Notes under the pieces: generated by a model
What the model saw: only the letters and a program-made list of their open reading frames with translations
Told to the model about the DNA's origin: nothing
Databases searched by the model: none
Assembly: GCF_012726175.1 (NCBI RefSeq)
Contig: NZ_JAASAD010000003.1
Span: 355,890 to 419,889, forward strand
Direction of reading: 5' to 3'
Source: Micromonospora sp. HNM0581
GTDB lineage: Bacteria > Actinomycetota > Actinomycetes > Mycobacteriales > Micromonosporaceae
DNA length: 64,000 nt
Part shown: positions 27,041 through 35,975 of the stretch, piece by piece
Layout: each line of letters starts with the position of its first letter
How positions within the stretch are numbered: the first letter of the stretch is position 1
Translations under genes and position numbers: made by a program

Positions 27041-27238
27041 ATGGTGAACCCGTTCGACGACGACACACTCACGTTTCTGGTGCTCGCCAACGACGACAAC
27101 CAGCACTCGCTCTGGCCGAGCCGGCATGCGGTTCCAGCCGGTTGGCGCGTCGTCCACGACGAAGACACCCGCGAGAACAGCCTCGCCTGGATCGAGACGC
27201 ACTGGCATGACCTGCGCCCCGCCGGAGCCGCCAAGTGA
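27041..27238 (+). CDS. MbtH-like protein
   Basis: 65 residues with the family signature: NDDNQHSLWPSRHAVPAGWRVV, then the Leu-Ala-Trp-Ile segment and WHDLRPAG. MbtH proteins bind the N-terminal subdomain of NRPS A domains and act as chaperones or activators. It follows the free A gene with a clear GAAGGAA ribosome-binding site and overlaps the desaturase gene by GTGA. Confidence 0.95.
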   Translation: MVNPFDDDTLTFLVLANDDNQHSLWPSRHAVPAGWRVVHDEDTRENSLAWIETHWHDLRPAGAAK

Positions 27239-28155
27239 CCGCGGCGACCGAGACGATCTTCGTCCGCGACGGCGTCACCGCGCGGGACCAGCGCGTCTTC
27301 GTCACCAAGATGGTTTTCGCCGGAGTCCTGCTCGGTCTCGGCGTGTTCCTGGCGACCCGTGACGGGGTGCTGCCCATCGTGCTGGGCGTCTTCCTGATCG
27401 GCGCGACCTACACCCATATGGTCGAGCTTCAGCACCAGTGCCTGCACCACTCGGCCATGCTGCACCCCGCCGACCATCGGCGGTTCGGCTTTCCGCTCGG
27501 TGCGCTGATGCTCGTATCGTTCAGCCACTATCGGGTACGCCACCTGCAGCACCACCGCTACCTCGGCACCGACCAGGACACCGAGTTCTTCGGGTTCGAC
27601 ACCCGGCAGCCGCTCACCCCGGGCGCCCTGTTCCGTGGTCTGTTCGACTACATGCGCCTGGTGCACGCGGTCGCCGACATGGTGCGCTGCTGGCGCGGTA
27701 CCTGGCGGTACACCGACGGGCAGATCTCCGAGCGGATGCACCGACATGTGATCACCGAGTACCGCGTCCTGTCCGTCCTGGTGCTGGCGGCCGGTGCGAT
27801 CGCCGCGGCCGGGCACTGGCGGCTCGTGCTCCTGCTCTGGGTGGTCCCGCTGCTGCTGGTCGCCACCCCGCTGCACTTCCTGGTGGAGCTGCCCGAGCAC
27901 ATCGGCTGCGACAACGACAGCCAGGACGTGCTACGCAACACCCGGTCGATCACCGGCAGCCGGCTGTCGAACTGGTACACCAACGGCAACAACTTGCACA
28001 TAGAGCACCACGCGGCGATGGCCGTTCCGATCAACCGGCTGCCCGAGCGGCACGCCGCCGTGCTGGCGGCGGCCGCCTACACCAATCGCACGTACTGGGA
28101 GTTCTACCGTGGGGTGCTCGCTCAGGTCGTTCGCGGCGGGCGGGGCACGGCATGA
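27235..28155 (+). CDS. Membrane fatty-acid-desaturase-like di-iron enzyme
   Basis: 306 residues with hydrophobic spans (VFAGVLLGLGVFLAT; LVLLLWVVPLLLVATP) and the three histidine boxes of PF00487: HQCLHH, HLQHH and HIEHH. Such enzymes insert double bonds or hydroxyl groups using O2, and act at the membrane. In an NRPS operon the likely target is an amino-acid side chain, or an acyl group on a carrier protein, rather than membrane lipid. Placement between MbtH and PCP-C, with overlaps on both sides, suggests it modifies the residue loaded by the free A domain (inference). Confidence 0.87.
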   Translation: MTAATETIFVRDGVTARDQRVFVTKMVFAGVLLGLGVFLATRDGVLPIVLGVFLIGATYTHMVELQHQCLHHSAMLHPADHRRFGFPLGALMLVSFSHYRVRHLQHHRYLGTDQDTEFFGFDTRQPLTPGALFRGLFDYMRLVHAVADMVRCWRGTWRYTDGQISERMHRHVITEYRVLSVLVLAAGAIAAAGHWRLVLLLWVVPLLLVATPLHFLVELPEHIGCDNDSQDVLRNTRSITGSRLSNWYTNGNNLHIEHHAAMAVPINRLPERHAAVLAAAAYTNRTYWEFYRGVLAQVVRGGRGTA

Positions 28156-29660
28156 ACGACGTACGCGATCGCCTCGCGCCGATGTTCGCCGAGGTGCTCC
28201 TGCTGGACGAGGTGGGTCCCGACGACAGCTTCTTCGACCTGGACGGCGACTCGCTGGCCGCGGTGGAGCTGATCCGGGCGATCGCTGGGCAATTCGGCGT
28301 CACCGTGCCGATCGGCGACTTCTTCGCGGCCCCCACCGTTAACGGGGTGGCCGCACTGCTCGACACGGCCGATCCGGAGAAGAGCATTGGCGACATCCCC
28401 CGGCCGGATCCCGTTCCGCTGTCGCCGTCCCAGGAGGGCATCTGGGTCACCGGGATGCTCACCGGGTGGGCCGGGCAGTACAACCTGCCGGTGGTGGTGG
28501 GCGCGGCGGAGGGCGTGCACCTGCCGACTCTGGAGGACGCGGTCCGGGACGTGATGCGGCGGCACGAGATCCTGCGCACCCGCTTCCCGGAGCACGACGG
28601 TGTTCCGTACCAGGACATCCTCGATGTCGATGCCGCATTCCCCGGTATCCGGCGCACCACCCGGACCGTCGCCGAGGTCTCCGGCGAGGATTTCGACGTG
28701 ACCAGCGAGGCGCCGCTGCGAGTGGTGCTCGCCGACGACGGCCTGGTTCTGCTGGTGCATCACCTGGCCGCGGACGGACCCGCGCTCGTCACCCTGATGC
28801 GCGATCTCGATCTCGCCTACGGGGCACGCCGGCGCGGCACCCCGCCGGAGTGGCCCGGTCCGGCCACGCAGTACGCCGACTTCGCGGTGTGGCAGCAGCG
28901 CTCGCTGGAACGCCGTGGCGACGCGGCAACCAGCTACTGGCGGGAACGGCTGCGCGGTGCGCCGCTGGAGATCCTCCTGCCTTCGGCGCGGCCTCGGCCG
29001 TCGCTGCCGGGCGGAGGTGCCGCCACCGTGCCGCTCCGCCTGGCACCCACCCTGCGCGAGCAGACCGTGGCACTCGCCGGTGCCGCCGGCGTGACTCCGT
29101 TCCTGGTCCTGCAGACGGCTTTCGCGGCAGCGCTGGCCGAGGCCGGTGCCGGGACCGACATCGTGATTGGCACACCGTTCTCCGGGCGTACCCATCCGGA
29201 TCTTGAAGAGGCGATCGGCCTGTTCGTCAACCTGGTGGCGTTGCGTACCGACCTTTCGGGGCAGCCCAGCTTCCGGGATTTGCTCGCCCAGGTGCGCGCG
29301 GCGGACCCGTTCCGGCACGCGGACGTCCCGTTCGGGAAGGTGGTCGAGGCGGTCGCCCCGCGCCGTCGCTCCACGGTGCCGCCGGTGGTGCAGGTGTCCC
29401 TGTCGCTCGACGGCGGTGGGGTTACCCGGCTCGCGTTGCCAGAGATCGGCGAACGGGCCGATCTGTCACCGCTGAGGTCCGCCAAGTTCGACCTTGGCCT
29501 GGTCCTGGACAGTGACCAGGCCGGCGGCTTTACCGGGTGGATCGAGTACGCGACGGAACTCTATGACGCGGCGGCGGTCGAGGATCTGCGGGACCGCTTC
29601 GCAGCCCGCCTCGAGAACAGCCTCACCGACCCGGACGCCCCCATCCCGGCTGGATCCTGA
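28152..29660 (+). CDS. NRPS: carrier protein-condensation (PCP-C)
   Basis: 502 residues. PCP at about 1-80 with FFDLDGDSLAAVEL (the usual GG-x-S is DG-D-S, serine kept near 35). The C domain follows with active motif HHLAADG and the later C motifs (IGTPFSGR, DVPFGKVVEAV). It is the mirror image of the truncated A-PCP protein at 17051. PCP-C would carry the first residue and pass it to an acceptor lacking its own C domain. It ends the plus-strand operon. Confidence 0.9.
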   Translation: MNDVRDRLAPMFAEVLLLDEVGPDDSFFDLDGDSLAAVELIRAIAGQFGVTVPIGDFFAAPTVNGVAALLDTADPEKSIGDIPRPDPVPLSPSQEGIWVTGMLTGWAGQYNLPVVVGAAEGVHLPTLEDAVRDVMRRHEILRTRFPEHDGVPYQDILDVDAAFPGIRRTTRTVAEVSGEDFDVTSEAPLRVVLADDGLVLLVHHLAADGPALVTLMRDLDLAYGARRRGTPPEWPGPATQYADFAVWQQRSLERRGDAATSYWRERLRGAPLEILLPSARPRPSLPGGGAATVPLRLAPTLREQTVALAGAAGVTPFLVLQTAFAAALAEAGAGTDIVIGTPFSGRTHPDLEEAIGLFVNLVALRTDLSGQPSFRDLLAQVRAADPFRHADVPFGKVVEAVAPRRRSTVPPVVQVSLSLDGGGVTRLALPEIGERADLSPLRSAKFDLGLVLDSDQAGGFTGWIEYATELYDAAAVEDLRDRFAARLENSLTDPDAPIPAGS

Positions 29661-29668
29661 CGCTGCCA

Positions 29669-29709
29669 CTCGCGCGGTGTCCGGCCTTCGCCGCCGGGCA
29701 CCGCGCGAG
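29669..29709. terminator. Bidirectional hairpin between convergent NRPS genes
   Basis: CTCGCGCGGTG pairs perfectly with CACCGCGCGAG; an inner CCGG/CCGG stem may extend it. It lies between the stop codons of the two convergent NRPS transcripts. Confidence 0.85.
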
Positions 29710-29725
29710 GCGTCACGCAGATCCG

Positions 29726-32700
29726 TCACGCAGATCCGTCACCGGTCAGCTGACCGGCGCGCGCCAGCCGGATCAGGTAGGCATCCAAGAGTTCATCACC
29801 GACCGGCGTGGGCGTCAGGCCGGCCTCGGCCAGCACAGCCGACGTTGCGCTGCAGTCGTGACTGTGCGCCACCGTTACCTCGTCGTCCCCGGCCGTCTCC
29901 AAGTACCAGGACACCGCCTTGACCGGTCCGTCCGGCCCGGCGGCGTCCCGAATCCGGTTGCGCCACTCGCCGAACGGCACTTCGTCGATCCGGTGCCCCA
30001 GACGCCGGGCCCGGTCGAGGACCTGCCCCAGGCTGGTCGGCGCGGTGCCCACCAGGTGGTAGCACTCGCCCGCCGGAACGGCGGCGAGAGCCAGATGGAC
30101 GATGGCGGCCGCAACGTCGTTCACCGGGATCAGCGCATCAGCGGGCACGGGTCCGTCCTTGGGCGCCACACCGATGTGGATACACGCCTGCACGAATTGC
30201 CAAAATGCGTCGTTGCGCGGCCCCGCCCCCGTCTCGGTGCTACCGCTGATACGGCCGGGACGATGGATGGCGACCGGCACACCGCGGGCGCCGGCCGCCT
30301 CGACGAGGCGCTCGGCGACCCACTTGGTCCGCTCATAGCCACCGAAACCGACCAGCTCGGCAGGCGTCCGGGTGTGCTCGGTCACCGTCTTGCCGGGCGA
30401 CGCGGGAACGAGAGTGTCGATCGTGGACACGTAGTGCACCGACTTGACGCGGACGGCGGCGGCCAGACGCAGCACCTCGACCGTGCCCTCCACGTTGGCC
30501 GACCGCAGCGCGGCGTAGTCACGCAGGAAGCTTACCGTGGCTCCGTTGTGCACGATCGTGCCCACTTCGGCGGCGAGCTGGTCGTACCGCTGCGGTGCGA
30601 GACCGAATTGTGGTCGCGCCAGGTCGCCGGCGCGCGCGACCACCCGCTCCATTCCATCATCCAGCAGCGCGAATTCCGCCATCGCGGAACGCAGACGCGC
30701 CGCGGCTGCCTCGTCCGACTCGGCGCGTACCAGGCAGTAGATCCGCGCGTCGCTGGTGTCGAGCAGTCGGCGCAGCAGGAAGGCGCCGAGGAAGCCGGTC
30801 GGGCCGGTGAGCAGAATGTCACCACCGGGACCGGCGGGTCGGGCGCCGGACGGGTCGATGTCAGCCGGGAGTACCGCGTCGCGGCGCATGCCCGGCAGCA
30901 CATCACGAACGGAGACTCCCGCGCCTGCGGCGAGCAGTGCGGGTGTCGGCGCTGCGAAGACCACGGCCGGGGTCAGGTCGACACCGGTTCGCTGCTGGAT
31001 CGCGCGGATCAGCCGGAGCACCAGCAGCGAGTGGCCGCCGAGATCGAAGAAGTCGTCCTCCGGTCCCACCTCCGGTAACGCCAGCACCTCGGCAAAGGCA
31101 TCGCACAGCGCCCGCTCCCGGTCGTTGCGGGGCTCCCGCCCAGCCGAACTGCCCGGGGCAGGGGCGGGCAACGCGGCCCGGTCGAGCTTGCCGTTGGGGG
31201 TGAGTGGCAGAGCGGGCAGCGGCATCAGCGACGACGGGATCAGGGCTGCGGGCAGCTCGCCGGCCAGCGCACCGCGCACCTCGCCGGCGGTGGCCGGCCC
31301 GGTCCAGTAGGCGGCCAGCGACGGCGAACCGGCCACCGGCGCCACGACGACGGCAGCGGCGTTGACGCCCGGGATCGAGCGCAGCGCATGCTCGATCTCG
31401 CCCAGCTCGATCCGGCGGCCCCGGATCTTGACCTGGTGGTCGCTGCGGCCACAGAACTCGAGCTGGCCGTCGGACCGCCGGCGGACCACGTCGCCCGTGC
31501 GGTACATGCGGCTGCCCTGGCGGGGGTCGAACGGGTCGGCCACGAAGGTCGTCGCGGTACGCCGCGGGTCGCCCAGGTACCCCTTTCCCACGACGACTCC
31601 GCCGACGTAGAGCTCCCCGGGCACGCCCAGCAGCGCGGGCCGCAGAGTCTCGTCGAGGACGTACAGCCGGCTGCCCCGGGTCGCCCGGCCGATCGGGGTG
31701 CGCGGTCCGTGCACCGGGTCCTCCGACCGGATCACCGCGTGGGCGACGTCGTCGGAGCACTCCGTCGGGCCGTACATGTTGACCAGCGGGATGTCCGGAT
31801 AACGCTCGGCCCATCGCCGGCACGTCGACGGCGGCAGCGCCTCGCCGGTGACCGCCAGCCTGCGCAACGCGAGCTGGGGAAGGGGATGACCGGCCTCCCA
31901 GTCGTCCAGCGCAGCATCGAGAAGGCTGGGCACCACCTGAAGCATGGTCCAGCGTTCCCGGGCGGCCAGGTCGAACAGCGCCATCGGAGCGCGGGCCACG
32001 TCGTCGGGAACCGGGCGTACGGTGCCGCCGAACAGCAGCGGCGTCATCGTCTGCCAGACGGAGATGTCGAAGGTAAGCGGCGCGGTCGAGGCCATCAGCT
32101 CCGGCCCGGTGATCGACAGGGCCTCCGCCTCGCCGAGCATATTGTTGATCATGCCGTCGGCGCGGACTAGCGCGCCCTTGGGCCGGCCGGTCGACCCCGA
32201 GGTGAAGATAACGTACGCGGTGTCGTCGGCTCGCTCCTCGTTTGCGCCCGGCGCTCCGCCGTCACGCCCGATGGTGAGTGGCTCGGGGAGGCCTGCGGCA
32301 GCCGCTAGCTCCAGGCCCGTCTCCCGGGTAGCCGGAACGGTGAGCAGCAGGCCAGCGCCGGTCTGCTCAAGCAGCTCCCGGTTCCGGCGTACCGGCGCGG
32401 CCGGATCGAGGGGCAGATAGACGCCGCCGACCTCACGGATCGCCAGCAGGGCGGTCACCACCTCGGCGCCGCGGACCGCCAGTGACGGCACGATCGTGCC
32501 GCGACCGGCGCCGGCGGCGCGGAGCCGCGCGGCGAGGTGACTCGCACGGGCCACGAGACCGGCGTAGGTCACCGCCTCGTCGTCGGTGACGATCGCTGCG
32601 CTGTCAGGCTGCCCGGCGGCGACCTCTCGGACCCGTCGCACCAGACCCGCATCGATGTCGGGATGGGCGGCACGGTGCGGTAGACCGTCGAAGTCGTCGC

Positions 32701-33988
32701 CGCTCAACGGCAGGTGACCGACGCGGACGCCGGGGTCGCGAGCCACGACGCCCAGGGCCTCGACAGTCCACCGGCCGAGCCGGAGGACGAAATCCCGGTC
32801 GTACGCCGTGTTGTCGTAACTGAGCTGCAAGACCGGACCGGTGCCGGGCCGCTCGCTGAAGTCCCAGCTGAGATCCAGCTTGGCCCCCGACAGGGGCATC
32901 CGGACCGGGGTTACCTCCAAGCCGGGCAGGCCTGGGACACCATCATCCGCGCGGTGGTACTCGACGCTGAGCTGGAACAGCGGGTGGCGGCTGCCGCGGG
33001 CCGGGTTCACCGCCGAGACGATCCAGTCGAACGGGATCTCCTGGTTGGCGTACGCGGTCAGGGCTGCCTGCCGCACCTCGTCGAGCAGACCGGTGAACGG
33101 CTGCGCGACGTCCACCCGAGTACGGATCAGCAGCGGGTTGTTGAAGAAGCCGACGACTTCCTCGAGGGCCTCGTCATGACGTCCGGCGACCACCGTGCCC
33201 AGCGGGAGGTCCTGACCGGCGCCGATCCGGGAGAGCACCGCGGCGACGACAGCATGCACCAGCATGTACGGTGTGGCCCGCTCGCGCCGGGCCAGCTCGC
33301 TCAGGGCCGCCCAGTCCGGGCCGGGCACCTCGAACCACGTGTCGTGCCGATCGTCCACGGCATCCGGGGCGACGGCGTCTCGTGGAATGTCGATCTCATG
33401 GGGCATCCCGTCCAGCACCGTCCGCCAGTGCTCGAGCATCCGGTCGCTGTACGCGGTCGGCGCGTCCTGCTCACCGAGCAGCTCGCGCTGCCAGGCGGCG
33501 TACTCTGCATAGGTGACCGCCGGGGCCGGCCGATCTAGCCGGCCCAGCCGGTGGGCCTCGGCGAGGTCGCGCAGCAGGATGGTGTCGGACTGCCCGTCGG
33601 TGGCGACGTGGTGCAGTAGCAATAGCAGCACATGCTCGTCCGGCCCGGAACGCACCAGATGCGCCTGGAACGGCACCTCGGCGGTCAGGTCGAACGGCGT
33701 GCGGGCTAGTTCCGCCACGTCGGTGCCGTCCGGGTGCCGCCGCAGCACGGGGCAGCGGGGGTCACCGACCGGCAGCACTTGCTGCCCGAGGTCGCTGAGC
33801 AGTGTCCGCAGCACCGCATGCCGCTCGACCACGGCAGCGACCGCCCCGGCCAGGACGGTCTCGTCCAGCCGGCCACGTAGCCGGAAGGCGAGTGGGACGT
33901 GGAACGCAGTATCGGCCGGATCGGCACGGTGCAGAAACCAGAGGCGCCGCTGAGCCGCGGAGAGCGGGTCAGTCAAGACCGATCGCAT
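29726..33988 (-). CDS. NRPS terminal module C-A-PCP-reductase
   Basis: 1420 residues. C (1 to about 430; LSAAQRRLWFLHRAD, HHVATDG), A (about 450-950; YVIFTSGSTGRPKG, NMYGPTE, YRTGDVV, NGKLDR), PCP (FFDLGGHSLLVLRL, serine about 1010), then a thioester reductase (about 1060-1420) with NADPH loop LLTGPTGFLGAFLL, STIDTL and the YERTKW tyrosine-lysine pair of short-chain dehydrogenases. R domains release the peptide as an aldehyde, or after a second reduction an alcohol. Pocket by eye D-I-W-Q-V-G-M-D-D-K, substrate unknown. Transcribed opposite to the main operon and overlapping its upstream regulator gene by 20 bases. Confidence 0.94.
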   Translation of the reverse strand: MRSVLTDPLSAAQRRLWFLHRADPADTAFHVPLAFRLRGRLDETVLAGAVAAVVERHAVLRTLLSDLGQQVLPVGDPRCPVLRRHPDGTDVAELARTPFDLTAEVPFQAHLVRSGPDEHVLLLLLHHVATDGQSDTILLRDLAEAHRLGRLDRPAPAVTYAEYAAWQRELLGEQDAPTAYSDRMLEHWRTVLDGMPHEIDIPRDAVAPDAVDDRHDTWFEVPGPDWAALSELARRERATPYMLVHAVVAAVLSRIGAGQDLPLGTVVAGRHDEALEEVVGFFNNPLLIRTRVDVAQPFTGLLDEVRQAALTAYANQEIPFDWIVSAVNPARGSRHPLFQLSVEYHRADDGVPGLPGLEVTPVRMPLSGAKLDLSWDFSERPGTGPVLQLSYDNTAYDRDFVLRLGRWTVEALGVVARDPGVRVGHLPLSGDDFDGLPHRAAHPDIDAGLVRRVREVAAGQPDSAAIVTDDEAVTYAGLVARASHLAARLRAAGAGRGTIVPSLAVRGAEVVTALLAIREVGGVYLPLDPAAPVRRNRELLEQTGAGLLLTVPATRETGLELAAAAGLPEPLTIGRDGGAPGANEERADDTAYVIFTSGSTGRPKGALVRADGMINNMLGEAEALSITGPELMASTAPLTFDISVWQTMTPLLFGGTVRPVPDDVARAPMALFDLAARERWTMLQVVPSLLDAALDDWEAGHPLPQLALRRLAVTGEALPPSTCRRWAERYPDIPLVNMYGPTECSDDVAHAVIRSEDPVHGPRTPIGRATRGSRLYVLDETLRPALLGVPGELYVGGVVVGKGYLGDPRRTATTFVADPFDPRQGSRMYRTGDVVRRRSDGQLEFCGRSDHQVKIRGRRIELGEIEHALRSIPGVNAAAVVVAPVAGSPSLAAYWTGPATAGEVRGALAGELPAALIPSSLMPLPALPLTPNGKLDRAALPAPAPGSSAGREPRNDRERALCDAFAEVLALPEVGPEDDFFDLGGHSLLVLRLIRAIQQRTGVDLTPAVVFAAPTPALLAAGAGVSVRDVLPGMRRDAVLPADIDPSGARPAGPGGDILLTGPTGFLGAFLLRRLLDTSDARIYCLVRAESDEAAAARLRSAMAEFALLDDGMERVVARAGDLARPQFGLAPQRYDQLAAEVGTIVHNGATVSFLRDYAALRSANVEGTVEVLRLAAAVRVKSVHYVSTIDTLVPASPGKTVTEHTRTPAELVGFGGYERTKWVAERLVEAAGARGVPVAIHRPGRISGSTETGAGPRNDAFWQFVQACIHIGVAPKDGPVPADALIPVNDVAAAIVHLALAAVPAGECYHLVGTAPTSLGQVLDRARRLGHRIDEVPFGEWRNRIRDAAGPDGPVKAVSWYLETAGDDEVTVAHSHDCSATSAVLAEAGLTPTPVGDELLDAYLIRLARAGQLTGDGSA

Positions 33989-34529
33989 CCATGTACTTTT
34001 CGGCCTCGCCCGGCGCGGGGAGCACCTCGGTGGTACGGGCGTAGACGCCCTGCACTCGGAACATGAGCTGGTGATCGATCAGGTAGCGCCGCATGGCGAC
34101 GTGGTCGACAGCGCTGCCCTCGCACCAGCGTTCGAGTACGACGTTCACTGCCTTCTCGTCGTACGTGCTCCCCGCCTCGAACGACTGCTCGACGATGTGT
34201 GCGAGAACGGCGTGCCGCCGGGAGCGTTTCGACGGAAGGCTGGACAGGCGGCCGTCCTGGACGAAGCGGTCGATGTCTTCCTGGGCGGCCGGGGCGGCCT
34301 CGGCCCGCAGGAGGTCGCGCAGCTTCTCGTAGTCGACGCGAAGGGCGCCGGCTTCGCCGGTGAGCAGTCCGAGCGATTCCAGGCGGGCGGTCGCGGCCAG
34401 TACGCCACGGACGTCCACTCCGGACCGAGCGCCGATCTCGTCCCTGTCGGAGGCCCCGAGCACCACGGCTGCCAGCACTCGGAATCGCTGTGGATCGGCG
34501 AGGGCTTTGATCACGTCGGTTGCTTCCAC
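33969..34529 (-). CDS. ArsR-type HTH with DUF2087, putative cluster regulator
   Basis: About 186 residues from GTG 34529 (VEATDVIKALADPQRFRVLAAVV, a winged-helix ArsR-like start). The C-terminal DUF2087 region is RLSSLPSKRSRRHAVLAHIVEQSF ... YDEKAVNVVLERW ... HVAMRRYLIDHQLM. DUF2087 proteins are annotated as transcriptional regulators of unknown signal. The gene precedes and overlaps the terminal NRPS gene, so regulator and release module are co-transcribed. The frame extends to 34673, but the extra N-terminus is unlike the family and the ribosome-binding site is weak either way. Confidence 0.8.
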   Translation of the reverse strand: MEATDVIKALADPQRFRVLAAVVLGASDRDEIGARSGVDVRGVLAATARLESLGLLTGEAGALRVDYEKLRDLLRAEAAPAAQEDIDRFVQDGRLSSLPSKRSRRHAVLAHIVEQSFEAGSTYDEKAVNVVLERWCEGSAVDHVAMRRYLIDHQLMFRVQGVYARTTEVLPAPGEAEKYMDAIGLD

Positions 34530-34709
34530 CGGGCGATCATATGTTATCCGGTCGGTGATTCCGAGCGCTGCGGCTGCCCGCTCGGAATCACTGTGGATGG
34601 TCAAGAACTCGATCACACCGGTCGCTTCGACCCGCAACCACCGACGGACCGACATCGACGCGAAACCCACCACTCGTACGCCTCAGGGATTCAGAACTAG
34701 GCTTGGATC

Positions 34710-35735
34710 ATGACCGCTCACCGGCGCTCGAGCCCGCCCGGAAGCAATCCGGCGCTGTCCGGGAAGTTCGAATTCGGCTGGCCCGACTTCCACGAAGAGT
34801 CACTCCGCGCGATGCACACCGAGCCTCGCTGGCTCTCCGACTGCCTGGAGGAGGCGGACGGAGGCATGTTGCTCGGCGCGCTCCAGGTGTCATGGCCGCG
34901 TCGCGCCGGAATCCCTCGCGGTCTTCTCGGTGATCGCGTCCGGGCCGCGGTACCTGGCCCGTCCGAGCGCGTCCTTGTGGTCGGCAGCACGACGCGATAT
35001 GTGGGTGGCGCACTGGTCCGGGAACGTACCGACCCGTGGGCGTCGTCGGCGGTCCTGCGCACACTCGCTCGGCGAGCCGGCGATCTAGCGGCGGAACAGA
35101 AGGCGACGCTGGTGGCGCTAGCCGTGCCGCACGGCCAGGTACCGATCCTGCAGCAGGCCTGGCCGACGGCCCGCTGCGCACCGTGCGACCTGTGGGCCAC
35201 CATCGATCTCGCCGGAGCAACTACCCCGGCCGCCTTCGTCGCCACTCTTCCCCGGGAGGTCCGCTACAACTGGCGCCGGGACCGGGCCCGATTCGACGCG
35301 AGTGGCCTGACGCTGGACCGGGAGGCGTGCAGTGACGAACTGCTCGACGAAGCGGCGGGCCTCGTCGCGGACGTGGCCCGCCGCAACGGCGTCGACGACG
35401 ATCCGATGCTGGTGCGCTGGCGGCTGGACCAGTGGTGCCGGCATTCCGCCGGCCGTGTCCTCTGCCTCACCGTGCGCGACGGGAAGGAACTGATCGGCGT
35501 GTGCTTCGTGCGGGTCACCGGCGACCTGGTCGACGCCTTCGAGGTCGGCCTGCACGCGGAACATCCGGCACGCCACACTGTGTATGCCACCATTGTGTTC
35601 CGCGCGACGGTGGAGTTGGCGACGGAGTGTGGTGTGGATCGCGTCGAGCTGGGCATCGGCCACCCCGAGACCAAGGCCCACCGGGGCGCCTCGCTGACCC
35701 GACTGTGGAACGTGGTCACAGGCTACCCCCGATGA
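34710..35735 (+). CDS. GNAT/FemAB-like acyltransferase
   Basis: 341 residues. The C-terminal half looks like the CelD/BioF2-type GNAT fold also seen in FemAB: LPREVRYNWRRDRARFDASG, then RVLCLTVRDGKELIGVCFVRV, followed by VELATECGVDRVELGIGHPETKAHRGA. Family members transfer acyl or aminoacyl groups to amines and often act on peptidoglycan or natural products. It diverges from the regulator-NRPS pair. It may acylate the peptide, for example the diaminopropionate amine, or modify a precursor (inference). The start codon ATG 34710 begins a Pro/Ser-rich segment. Confidence 0.7.
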   Translation: MTAHRRSSPPGSNPALSGKFEFGWPDFHEESLRAMHTEPRWLSDCLEEADGGMLLGALQVSWPRRAGIPRGLLGDRVRAAVPGPSERVLVVGSTTRYVGGALVRERTDPWASSAVLRTLARRAGDLAAEQKATLVALAVPHGQVPILQQAWPTARCAPCDLWATIDLAGATTPAAFVATLPREVRYNWRRDRARFDASGLTLDREACSDELLDEAAGLVADVARRNGVDDDPMLVRWRLDQWCRHSAGRVLCLTVRDGKELIGVCFVRVTGDLVDAFEVGLHAEHPARHTVYATIVFRATVELATECGVDRVELGIGHPETKAHRGASLTRLWNVVTGYPR

Positions 35736-35975
35736 GCCTTCACGGGTAACGGCCTGTGACCCTGCGTAGCGCATGTCCGCCAGACGGTTCGGTCGTGCTC
35801 GATGTGGAGGATGACCAGGGCTGCGGCGGCGGTGCCGATATTCCGGGCGCAGAGGCCGACGTGCGCATGGCTTCGAAGGTCCCGGTGTTGGGGCCGTGCG
35901 GCCGGGATCACGAGCAGACACATGCGATACCGACTCAGCCTGGAGATCCGCGTACGTCGATCATAAGGTGTACCG

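Noticed and set aside
14330..29660. A siderophore pathway, suggested by SbnA/SbnB and an EntS-like exporter.
   Set aside because: No iron box was seen upstream, and no siderophore receptor, hydroxamate or catechol genes are present; reductive release points elsewhere.
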